NCBI RefSeq assembly: GCF_011762045.1
Contig: NZ_JAASQS010000001.1
Span: forward strand, 397,868 to 461,867
Direction of reading: 5' to 3'
Origin: Rhizomicrobium electricum
GTDB taxonomy: Bacteria; Pseudomonadota; Alphaproteobacteria; Micropepsales; Micropepsaceae
DNA: 64,000 bases
In this document: positions 27,145 through 34,020 of the stretch, piece by piece
Layout of the letters: each line of letters begins with the position of its first letter
How positions within the stretch are numbered: the stretch's first letter is position 1
Program-made: the position numbers and the translations under genes
Notes under the pieces: model-generated
The model's database searches: none
What the model saw: the letters and a program-made list of their open reading frames with translations, nothing else
Told to the model about the DNA's origin: nothing

Positions 27145-27489
27145 TCACTTGCCTTTCCGTGACTTGTTCGCGGGTCCGCATATCCGCTCGGGCGCGCAGA
27201 AGGCCTGATACAGCGTCTCGATAATCCGGCGGGCCGGCTCGCTGTCGATCGAATAGAAGATCGTCTGGCCGTCGCGGCGCGTTGAGACCAAGCCGTCCTT
27301 GCGCAAGAGCGCCAGGTGCTGGGAAACCGTCGAGTCGCGGAGATCGAGCAGGGCCGCAAGCTCGCCGACCGACCGTTCACCGTCGATCAATTGGCAAAGA
27401 ATCATCAGCCGGTGGCGATTGGCCATCGCCTTCAAAAGCTCCTCCGCCGCACTGGCCGAGGCATGCATCTGGTCGGGTTCTATTTTCAT
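27145..27489 (-). CDS. ArsR-family repressor, BigR/SqrR type (persulfide-responsive)
   Basis: 114-aa winged-helix repressor. The recognition region is about residues 40-66 (SVGELAALLDLRDSTVSQHLALLRKDGLV). Cys32 (ILCQLIDGE) and Cys98 (YQAFCAP) are 66 residues apart, the same spacing as the reactive pair of SqrR and BigR, which form a tetrasulfide bridge and release DNA when persulfides appear. No alpha-3 metal site typical of ArsR is seen. The ATG at 27489 is preferred to 27507 because the operator TGCGTATCTACGCA lies just upstream. A -10 at 27502-27497 would place the transcript start at or next to this ATG, suggesting a leaderless mRNA. Confidence 0.85.
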   Translation of the reverse strand: MKIEPDQMHASASAAEELLKAMANRHRLMILCQLIDGERSVGELAALLDLRDSTVSQHLALLRKDGLVSTRRDGQTIFYSIDSEPARRIIETLYQAFCAPERICGPANKSRKGK

Positions 27490-27491
27490 AG

Positions 27492-27525
27492 TTGCGTATC
27501 TACGCATGTTAGTATATATTGTCAA
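27492..27525. promoter_or_regulatory. facing divergent promoters sharing one ArsR operator
   Basis: Operator TGCGTA-TC-TACGCA (27493-27506) is palindromic. Minus strand: TTGACA (27525-27520), 17-base spacer, TAGATA (27502-27497) drives the repressor operon. Plus strand: TTGCGT (27492-27497), 17-base spacer, TATATT (27515-27520) drives sqr. The operator covers the minus -10 and the plus -35, so one bound dimer would shut both directions. Confidence 0.75.
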
Positions 27526-27587
27526 GACAAAATGCGCCGGCGAGCGCAAAAGCAGCGGCTTCAATGCCGCAGATTTGGGAGACAGGA

Positions 27588-28865
27588 ATGGCTGAAATCA
27601 TGGTCCTGGGCGCGGGGCTCGGCGGCACCATCATGGCTTACGAACTTCAGGGAGTTTTGCGGCCCGGCGACCGGCTGACCTTGATCGGCCAGGACAGCCG
27701 CTATCACTTCGTCCCCTCCAATCCCTGGGTTGCCGTCGGATGGCGCAAGCGTTCCGATGTCGAGATCAATCTCAAGGCCGTGATGGCCAAGAAAGGGATC
27801 GAATTCATCGCCCAAGGCGCCAAGCGCGTGCATCCGGCGGAAAACCGCATCGAACTCAACGACGGCAGCAGCCTTCATTACGATTATCTTGTGCTCGCAA
27901 CCGGTCCGGAACTGGCGTTCGACGAAATCGAAGGCCTCGGTCCCGATGGATTCACCCAATCCATCTGCCACATTGATCACGCCGAGAAGGCGCAGGCTGC
28001 GTTCGAGACGTTCGCCGAAAATCCCTCGCCCATCATTATTGGCGCTGCGCAAGGCGCATCCTGCTTCGGCCCGGCCTATGAATACGCCTTCATCCTCGAC
28101 ACCGAACTAAGGCGCCGCAAAATCCGCCACAAGGTGCCAATGACCTTCGTCACCTCGGAACCCTATATCGGCCATCTCGGTTTGGACGGCGTCGGCGATA
28201 CGAAGGGTATCCTCGAAAGCCAACTGCGCGAACGCCATATCAAATGGATCACTTCGGCCAAGGTGCAGAAGATCGAAGCCGGCAAGATGATCGTCGAAGA
28301 ATTCGGAGACGACGGTGCCGTAAAGAAGGCGCACGAACTGCCGTTCGGCTTCTCGATGATCCTGCCGCCGTTCCGCGGCGTGCCAGCGGTACGCGGCATC
28401 GAAGGGCTGACAAATCCGCGGGGCTTCGTCCTGGTCGACAAGCACCAGCGCAATCAGAAGTTCCCGAACGTATTCGCCATCGGCGTCGGCGTAGCCATTC
28501 CGCCGCTCGGACCCACCCCGGTACCGGTGGGCGTACCCAAGACCGGCTTCATGATCGAATCCATGGTCACCGCGACGGCCCACAATATCGGGGCCCTTCT
28601 GAAGAGTGAGACTCCGCACGAAGAAGCCAGCCTCAACGCCGTATGCCTTGCCGATTTCGGCGACCGCGGCGTGGCCTTCGTCGCCGAACCGCAAATCCCG
28701 CCGCGCAACGTCAACTGGTCGGCGAAGGGCCATTGGGTCCACTTCGCCAAAATCGGTTTCGAGAAATACTTCATGCGCAAGATCCGCACCGGCGAGAGCG
28801 AACCCTTCTACGAACGCTGGATCATGGAAGCGCTCGGCATCTCCCGCCTCGCCCGCCCCCGCTGA
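27588..28865 (+). CDS. sqr: sulfide:quinone oxidoreductase
   Basis: 425-aa membrane-associated flavoprotein oxidising sulfide and passing electrons to quinone. The FAD motif GAGLGG is at 8-13. Three cysteines at 127, 159 (ASCFGPAYEYAF) and 353 (AVCLADFGDRG) match the positions of the redox/sulfur-chain cysteines of the Acidithiobacillus enzyme (128, 160, 356). VFAIGVGVAIPP and PKTGFMIE contact the cofactor and quinone. ATG at 27588 has GGGAGACAGGA before it. Divergent from the BigR/SqrR-like repressor, exactly the arrangement expected for sulfide-induced detoxification. Confidence 0.93.
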   Translation: MAEIMVLGAGLGGTIMAYELQGVLRPGDRLTLIGQDSRYHFVPSNPWVAVGWRKRSDVEINLKAVMAKKGIEFIAQGAKRVHPAENRIELNDGSSLHYDYLVLATGPELAFDEIEGLGPDGFTQSICHIDHAEKAQAAFETFAENPSPIIIGAAQGASCFGPAYEYAFILDTELRRRKIRHKVPMTFVTSEPYIGHLGLDGVGDTKGILESQLRERHIKWITSAKVQKIEAGKMIVEEFGDDGAVKKAHELPFGFSMILPPFRGVPAVRGIEGLTNPRGFVLVDKHQRNQKFPNVFAIGVGVAIPPLGPTPVPVGVPKTGFMIESMVTATAHNIGALLKSETPHEEASLNAVCLADFGDRGVAFVAEPQIPPRNVNWSAKGHWVHFAKIGFEKYFMRKIRTGESEPFYERWIMEALGISRLARPR

Positions 28866-28878
28866 AAAGGAGTTTTGA

Positions 28879-29085
28879 ATGAACGTCGATAGAGCCGTAT
28901 TCGTTTTCGCCGGACTGGTGGTGCTTGCAAGCCTCGGCCTTGGTCTTCTCGTGAGCCCGTGGTGGTTCCTGCTGACGGCCTTTGCCGGCCTCAACATGAT
29001 TCAGGCCGCATTCACCGGTTTCTGTCCTGCCGCGATCATCTTTGCCAAGCTCGGCCTCAAGCCCGGTGCTGCATTCGGCAAATAG
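28879..29085 (+). CDS. DUF2892 inner-membrane protein (YgaP-like membrane part)
   Basis: 68 aa with two hydrophobic segments (VFVFAGLVVLASLGLGLLV and WWFLLTAFAGLNMIQAAFTG) and the FCPAAIIFAKLGL motif typical of the DUF2892 domain. In YgaP this domain anchors a rhodanese to the membrane. AAAGGAG lies seven bases before the ATG and the gap from sqr is 13 bases, so it is co-transcribed. Likely helps hand sulfane sulfur from SQR to rhodanese, or moves sulfur species across the membrane. Confidence 0.85.
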   Translation: MNVDRAVFVFAGLVVLASLGLGLLVSPWWFLLTAFAGLNMIQAAFTGFCPAAIIFAKLGLKPGAAFGK

Positions 29086-29088
29086 CCG

Positions 29089-29415
29089 TCAGCGTCCGGC
29101 CTTGCCTGCGACGGAGGAGCCGTCGCAACAGCGTTGGAAATCGCCGCCGCCGATTTGCAAAGCAGCCCCTTCGGCCAAGGCTCTCGCTACGGCAGCGCGC
29201 GCGCTTGCCAAGACGCGACTGAAGGTCGGGCGCGAGATGCCCATCTGCTGCGCCGCCGCCTGCTGATCGAGGTGCCGGTAATCGGCCAGCCGGATCGCTT
29301 CCCATTCCTCGTCCTTGAGCGTCACGATCTGAAGCTCACATAGCGGAATGCCACGCGGCTTGAAAAAGCGCGCCGAAGGCGTCGAGCGGATGATGCGGCA
29401 CTTGCGAGGTCTCAT
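29089..29415 (-). CDS. DUF134/UPF0251 DNA-binding protein
   Basis: 108 aa. MRPRKCRIIRSTPSARFFKPRGIPL then LKDEEWEAIRLADYRHLDQQAAAQQMGISRPTFSRVLASARAAVARAL is the DUF134 pattern, with a sigma-region-4-like helix-turn-helix at about residues 48-70. Cys6 and the CC near 93-94 may bind metal or sense thiol state. An upstream in-frame ATG at 29469 would add 18 residues; neither has a strong ribosome binding site. It faces the rhodanese-NifX genes across one palindromic operator and probably represses or activates both directions. DUF134 genes often accompany NifX-like proteins, as here. Confidence 0.8.
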   Translation of the reverse strand: MRPRKCRIIRSTPSARFFKPRGIPLCELQIVTLKDEEWEAIRLADYRHLDQQAAAQQMGISRPTFSRVLASARAAVARALAEGAALQIGGGDFQRCCDGSSVAGKAGR

Positions 29416-29469
29416 GGCCCAGCCGATCCTGCGGCGCGGAATGTGCGACCATCCGGCGCCAATGGACAT

Positions 29470-29509
29470 TTGAACGTATGTTCATAACCGCGCTATAAGC
29501 TATCGTCAA
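29470..29509. promoter_or_regulatory. second facing divergent promoter pair with a central palindrome
   Basis: Palindrome TGAAC-GTAT-GTTCA occupies 29471-29484. Plus strand: TTGAAC (29470-29475), 18-base spacer, TATAAG (29494-29499) for the periplasmic rhodanese. Minus strand: TTGACG (29509-29504), 17-base spacer, TATGAA (29486-29481) for the DUF134 gene. The palindrome covers the plus -35 and reaches the minus -10, the same geometry as at 27492-27525 but with a different sequence. Confidence 0.65.
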
Positions 29510-29542
29510 CGAGGCGCCGCAGCGGTGCAAGGAGGGAAGATC

Positions 29543-29926
29543 ATGACCAGCATGAAAGCGTTCTTCATCGCGTCGGCTTTGGCGGCAGCGAGTCTGATGC
29601 CGTCGGCTGTAGCCCAGACGGCACCCGCACAAGTCCCCCTGATCGAACCGGCCCAGGTGCGCACACTGATGGCACCCGGCTCCAAGATCACCGTCGTCGA
29701 TGTCCGCACGCAGGCCGAATGGGATCAGGGCCACATCAACGGGGCGATCCTGATGCCACTCGACCAGCTGCCCAACACCTATTCCAAATTGCCCAAGACT
29801 GGGAAGCTGATCGTCTATTGCCGTTCGGGCCATCGCAGCGGGCAGGCGGTGCAGTTCCTGCTCGCGCACGGCTACACCAATGCCGTCAGCATGAACGGCG
29901 GCTTTATCGCCTGGTCGCAGAAATAG
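29543..29926 (+). CDS. periplasmic rhodanese-like sulfurtransferase
   Basis: 127 aa. Signal peptide is about residues 1-24 (MTSMKAFFIASALAAASLMP then SAVA). The rhodanese domain follows: VVDVRTQAEWDQGHINGAILMPLDQL and the active loop CRSGHRS with Cys93. AAGGAGGG sits a few bases before the ATG at 29543, ruling out the slightly longer frame. It would act outside the cytoplasm, complementing the cytoplasmic rhodanese at 26759. Followed after 12 bases by the NifX-like gene. Confidence 0.88.
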   Translation: MTSMKAFFIASALAAASLMPSAVAQTAPAQVPLIEPAQVRTLMAPGSKITVVDVRTQAEWDQGHINGAILMPLDQLPNTYSKLPKTGKLIVYCRSGHRSGQAVQFLLAHGYTNAVSMNGGFIAWSQK

Positions 29927-29938
29927 TTGGAGAATACC

Positions 29939-30310
29939 GTGAAGTTTGCCGTTGCCAGCGATGACTTTCAGTCCGTTTCCGGTCATGCCGGTCACGCCGC
30001 CCGCTTTCTTGTGTTCGAAGCCGAAGCCGGCCAAGAGCCGGTGGAAGTCGCCCGGATTGATCTCACCGAAGATCAGACGATCCACAACTTCCAGGGCGGG
30101 GCCCACCCGCTCGACGGCGTCGAGGTACTCATTGCCGGCAGCGCCGGCAGTTGCTTCGTCGAACGCATGCAGTCGCGCGGCATCGCCACCGTGGTGGCGA
30201 AAGGTATCACACCGGCAATGGCGGTGACGGCCTATCTGGCCGGCGTCATCAGACCTCTCACCGAGGCCGGCGCCTGCGAATGCAGCGGCGGACACCATCA
30301 CCAGCACTGA
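29939..30310 (+). CDS. NifX/NafY-like dinitrogenase iron-molybdenum cofactor family protein
   Basis: 123-aa small domain (MKFAVASDDFQSVSGHAGHAARFLVFEAE...GGAHPLDGVEVLIAGSAGSC...GIATVVAKGITPAMAVTAYLAG) of the family that binds Fe-S or Fe-Mo clusters; no nitrogenase genes are nearby. The C-terminus CECSGGHHHQH is a likely metal-binding tail. GTG at 29939 is chosen because GGAG lies six bases upstream; the TTG at 29927 has none. A strong terminator follows. With DUF134 and two rhodaneses it likely serves sulfur or metal-cluster handling. Confidence 0.82.
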   Translation: MKFAVASDDFQSVSGHAGHAARFLVFEAEAGQEPVEVARIDLTEDQTIHNFQGGAHPLDGVEVLIAGSAGSCFVERMQSRGIATVVAKGITPAMAVTAYLAGVIRPLTEAGACECSGGHHHQH

Positions 30311-30313
30311 ACA

Positions 30314-30339
30314 AAAGGGAGCCTTCGGGCTCCCTTTTT
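30314..30339 (+). terminator. strong intrinsic terminator after the NifX-like gene
   Basis: AAAGGGAGCC-TTCG-GGCTCCCTTT, a 10-bp stem with a stable UUCG loop, followed by more T residues. Confidence 0.95.
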
Positions 30340-30365
30340 CGTTGGAAGACATGCTTCACGAGCAA

Positions 30366-30401
30366 ACGGCAGGGTCATGGCCTTCGCCACTTCCCTGCCG
30401 T
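30366..30401. repeat. extended imperfect hairpin upstream of the trehalase duplication
   Basis: ACGGCAGGG (30366-30374) pairs exactly with CCCTGCCGT (30393-30401). Inside, TGGC-CTTC-GCCA (30378-30389) forms a second stem, separated by symmetric 3-base internal loops. It is 26 bases past a strong terminator and has no T-run. It could be an operator, a REP-like element or an RNA element for the trehalase leader. Confidence 0.6.
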
Positions 30402-30450
30402 CTATTGTAAGAAGGTCATCTTTCGATGCTCTATCTTACGCCATATCAAC

Positions 30451-30725
30451 ACCCGAGCCCCGATGGGGTTCCAGGGAACCAAAGAAAAAATCGCACCCTT
30501 GCGCTTTCCTGCTGTCGAACGCAGAGTTCGCGCGGGAGAGACGACCATGACGGCTCTGCGCCTGCTCGTAGCGATGCTCGCTGCCGGATTGGTCGCGAAT
30601 GCAGAGGCCGTCCGCACCCCACAACAGTTATATGGACCGCTCTACCGCGCCGTAGAAGAAGCCCATCTCTTTCTCGACAGCAAGGAATTCGCCGATGCGT
30701 CGCCGAAGGCTTCGCCTGACGCCAT
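30451..30725 (+). repeat. first copy of exact 275-bp tandem repeat
   Basis: The 275 bases from ACCCGAGCCCCGATGG to GCCTGACGCCAT recur without a mismatch immediately downstream. The copy contains a 5' leader with two small palindromes (GGTTCC-AG-GGAACC and CGAAC-GCAGA-GTTCG), the ribosome binding site and the first 59 complete codons of trehalase. Confidence 0.97.
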
Positions 30726-30825
30726 ACCCGAGCCCCGATGGGGTTCCAGGGAACCAAAGAAAAAATCGCACCCTTGCGCTTTCCTGCTGTCGAACGCAGA
30801 GTTCGCGCGGGAGAGACGACCATGA
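30547..30825 (+). pseudogene. truncated trehalase N-terminus created by the tandem duplication
   Basis: 92-codon frame. Residues 1-60 equal the start of the intact trehalase (signal peptide and PQQLYGPLYRAVEEAHLFLD), and then the frame runs into the duplicated leader, adding PEPRWGSREPKKKSHPCAFL and a short basic tail. The stop TGA overlaps the ATG of the full gene as ATGA, so translation could couple to it. The product would be a secreted fragment lacking the catalytic barrel and is unlikely to be an enzyme. Confidence 0.8.
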
Positions 30826-31000
30826 CGGCTCTGCGCCTGCTCGTAGCGATGCTCGCTGCCGGATTGGTCGCGAATGCAGAGGCCGTCCGCACCCCACAAC
30901 AGTTATATGGACCGCTCTACCGCGCCGTAGAAGAAGCCCATCTCTTTCTCGACAGCAAGGAATTCGCCGATGCGTCGCCGAAGGCTTCGCCTGACGCCAT
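30726..31000 (+). repeat. second copy of exact 275-bp tandem repeat
   Basis: Identical to 30451-30725 and directly abutting it. This copy supplies the functional leader, ribosome binding site and 5' coding part of the full trehalase gene. The bases flanking each side differ, which fixes the unit at exactly 275 bp. Confidence 0.97.
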
Positions 31001-32417
31001 CATGACGGACTGGCGTCAGTCAGCACCGCAGACGCCGGCCGCACTGAAGTCGTTTGTCGCCGACCATTTCACAATGCCGGAACAAACGACGGTTCCCAAC
31101 GGCCCGTCCGATACCCGTCCGCTCAGTGTGCATATCGATGCGCTGTGGTCGCACCTCGTACGCCGCACGCCAACGGCGCCGCCGAATTCTTCGTTGCTGC
31201 CGCTGCCCTACCCTTATGTCGTGCCCGGAGGACGTTTCCGCGAAATCTATTACTGGGACTCATATTTCACCATGCTGGGTCTCGTCGAAAGCGGGCGGCA
31301 GGATCTCGTGCGCGACATGGTGCGCAACTTCGCCCATATGATCGACGCCTACGGCCACATTCCCAACGGCAGCCGTACTTATTATCTCAGCCGTTCGCAG
31401 CCGCCGTTCTTTTTCGCCATGGTGGGTCTTGTCGATCCGGATGACCCCGCAAAAATCTATGCGCAATACTTGCCGCAACTGAAAGCCGAGTACCGTTACT
31501 GGATGCGCGGCGCCATCAATCTCAAGCCGGGAGAGGCCCGCGAGCGCGTTGTGGCGCTTTCCGACGGTACCATCCTCAACCGCTACTGGGACGACAGCGA
31601 CACGCCGCGCGACGAATCCTTCCGCGAAGACGAACAGCTGGCGCGAGCCTCGTCGCGGCCGCACAACGAAATCTATCGCAACGCCCGCGCGGCAGCCGAA
31701 AGCGGCTGGGATTTTACGGCGCGATGGTTTGACGACGGCAAAACGCTCACCTCCATCGTCACGACCGAAATCGTTCCCGTCGATCTCAACAGCCTGATCT
31801 TCGGGCTTGAGGACGCGATCCACCTAGGCTGCGAACGCGTGCGTGACACGGCCTGCGCCCATGAGTATGCGGACCGGGCCGCCAAGAGGCGTAATGCCAT
31901 CAACACATATTTGTGGGACGACAAACTCGGCGCCTACGGCGACTGGCGCTGGACGCAGAAGCGCTTTACCGGCACCCTCTCCGTTGCAACGTTCTATCCC
32001 CTCTTTTTCGGCGTCGCCAATGCGGACCGCGCCGCAAGCGTGGCCGAAGCAGGCCGCAAATCGTTGCTCCGGCCCGGCGGCCTCGTCAGCACACCCATCA
32101 CTACCGGTGAACAATGGGACGCGCCAAACGGCTGGGCGCCGCTGCAATGGATGGCGGTTGGCGGCCTCAGGCGCTATCACAACGATCTCGCTGCGGTGAT
32201 TTCCTGCCGTTGGATCGTCAACGTGAACGCCGTGTATCGGCGCACCGGCAAGCTGGTCGAAAAATACGACGTGGTCACGCCGAACCGTCCCGGCGGCGGC
32301 GGCGAATACAAGCTGCAGGACGGCTTCGGCTGGACCAACGGCGTCACGCGCAAGCTGATGACCGTCTACCCCGCCTACGCGCGCTTCACTGCCGCCGATC
32401 GGTGTCCGGCAACCTGA
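30822..32417 (+). CDS. treA: periplasmic alpha,alpha-trehalase, GH37
   Basis: 531 aa. Signal peptide is about residues 1-21. The two family signatures are intact: PGGRFREIYYWDSY at 135-148 and QWDAPNGWAPLQW at 431-443. Catalytic acid Asp297 lies in ESGWDFTARW, and base Glu480 in VEKYDV, just before the GGGGEY loop. GGGAGAG precedes the ATG by about eight bases. It splits trehalose to two glucose units in the periplasm. The gene ends five bases before the convergent ETF-QO gene. Its 5' end is shared with the truncated upstream copy; the full frame itself is undamaged. Confidence 0.92.
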   Translation: MTALRLLVAMLAAGLVANAEAVRTPQQLYGPLYRAVEEAHLFLDSKEFADASPKASPDAIMTDWRQSAPQTPAALKSFVADHFTMPEQTTVPNGPSDTRPLSVHIDALWSHLVRRTPTAPPNSSLLPLPYPYVVPGGRFREIYYWDSYFTMLGLVESGRQDLVRDMVRNFAHMIDAYGHIPNGSRTYYLSRSQPPFFFAMVGLVDPDDPAKIYAQYLPQLKAEYRYWMRGAINLKPGEARERVVALSDGTILNRYWDDSDTPRDESFREDEQLARASSRPHNEIYRNARAAAESGWDFTARWFDDGKTLTSIVTTEIVPVDLNSLIFGLEDAIHLGCERVRDTACAHEYADRAAKRRNAINTYLWDDKLGAYGDWRWTQKRFTGTLSVATFYPLFFGVANADRAASVAEAGRKSLLRPGGLVSTPITTGEQWDAPNGWAPLQWMAVGGLRRYHNDLAAVISCRWIVNVNAVYRRTGKLVEKYDVVTPNRPGGGGEYKLQDGFGWTNGVTRKLMTVYPAYARFTAADRCPAT

Positions 32418-32421
32418 TCGC

Positions 32422-34020
32422 TCACATGTTCGGGTAGTTCGGTCCACCGCCGCCTTCGGGAACCGTCCAGACAATGTTCTGCGTCGGATCCTTGATATCG
32501 CAGGATTTGCAGTGGATGCAGTTCTGCGCGTTGATCTGCAGCTTGGGACCCTCGACGATCTCATAAACGCCTGCGGGGCAATAGCGCTGCTCCGGCGCAT
32601 CATAGAGCTTAAGATTGACCGCGACCGGGACCGACGCATCCTTCAACTTCAGATGTGCGGGTTGGTTTTCCTCATGATTGGTATTGGAGAGGAACACCGA
32701 ACTCAAGCGATCGAACGTGATCTTGCCGTCGGGCTTGGGATAAAGGGGCGGCACGCTCGTGGCTGCGGATTTGAGGCGCGTATGATCGGGCTTGTGATGA
32801 AACGTCCACGGCGCGCGGCCGCGCAGGATATAGGTGTCGAGCGCGCCATAAGCGAGCGCGGGGAACAATCCCCATTTGAACGCAGGCTTGATGTTGCGGA
32901 CGTGATGCAGTTCGCGCCACAACCAGCTTTGCCGGAGGCGCTCGGGATAACTTGCGGCTTCGGGGGCACCGGCATCGAGCGCATCGGCAACCGCTTCGGC
33001 CGCAAGCATGGCCGACTTCATCGCGGTATGGCTGCCCTTCAATTTCGGCACATTGAGGAAGCCGGCCGTATCGCCGACCAGAACGCCACCCGGAAAGGTC
33101 AGCTTGGGGATGGATTGCCAGCCGCCGGCGGAAATCGCGCGCGCGCCATAAGAAATGCGCCGACCGCCTTCGAGCGTCGAACGGATCAGTGGATGCAGCT
33201 TGTAGCGCTGGAACTCGTCGAACGGCGACAAATACGGGTTAGCGTAATCGAGCCCAACAACGAATCCGACCACGACCTGATTGTTCTCGAGATGATAACA
33301 GAACGAACCGCCATAGGTGTTCGGATCGAGCGGCCAGCCGACGGTGTGGACGATCTTTCCGGGCTGGTGTTTGGCCGGCTCGACTTCCCACAATTCCTTG
33401 AAGCCGATGCCGTAGACCTGCGGATCGACACCATCGCGCAAACCGAAACGATCGAACAGCGTGCGGGTCAGCGAGCCGCGGCAGCCTTCAGCGAAGATCG
33501 TCTGGCGTGCGACGAGTTCGACACCGGGCGTATAGGATGCGGTTTTCTCGCCATCCTTGCCGATCCCCATATCGCCCGTGGCGACGCCGATAACGCGACC
33601 GTCTTCATAGAGAATTTCAGCCGCAGCAAAGCCGGGGAAGATCTCCACGCCCAACTCTTCGGCTTGTTGCGCCAGCCAGCGGCAGAGATTGCCGAGACTG
33701 ATGATGTAGTTACCGTGATTGCGCATGGTCGGCGGCGTCGGCAGCTTCAGCGCGCGGGTCTGGGTGAGGAAATAGAAGCCGTCCTCGCCCGCGGGCGTAT
33801 TGAGCGGGGCGCCTTTGGCTTTCCAATCGGGAAGCAGCTCGTTCAGTGCCCGCGGTTCGAACACCGCGCCGGACAGAATGTGCGCGCCAACCTCGGAGCC
33901 TTTTTCCAGCACGCAAACCGACAACGCCGGGCGGAGCTGCTTCAGCCGGATAGCCGCCGTGAGGCCGGATGGGCCGGCGCCCACAACGACGACGTCAAAT
34001 TCCATGCGCTCGCGCGTCAT
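32422..34020 (-). CDS. electron transfer flavoprotein-ubiquinone oxidoreductase
   Basis: 532-aa membrane-bound flavoprotein with an [4Fe-4S] cluster, passing electrons from reduced ETF to ubiquinone. FAD motif VVGAGPSGL is near the N-terminus. Cluster cysteines are Cys481 (YCPAGVYE), Cys501, Cys504 and Cys507 (CIHCKSC). [27 protein letters not shown]-like sequence (here KSAM) binds FAD. Its ATG overlaps the etfA stop by four bases. It is the terminal gene of the fatty-acid oxidation block. Confidence 0.95.
   Translation of the reverse strand: [532 protein letters not shown]

Noticed and set aside
29939..30310. nitrogen-fixation locus suggested by the NifX-like protein
   Set aside because: No nif structural or assembly genes are present; the family is widespread outside diazotrophs and here sits with rhodaneses.
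30451..31000. insertion sequence or MITE as cause of the repeat
   Set aside because: No transposase, terminal inverted repeats or target-site duplication; the copies are direct and contain native trehalase leader and coding sequence.
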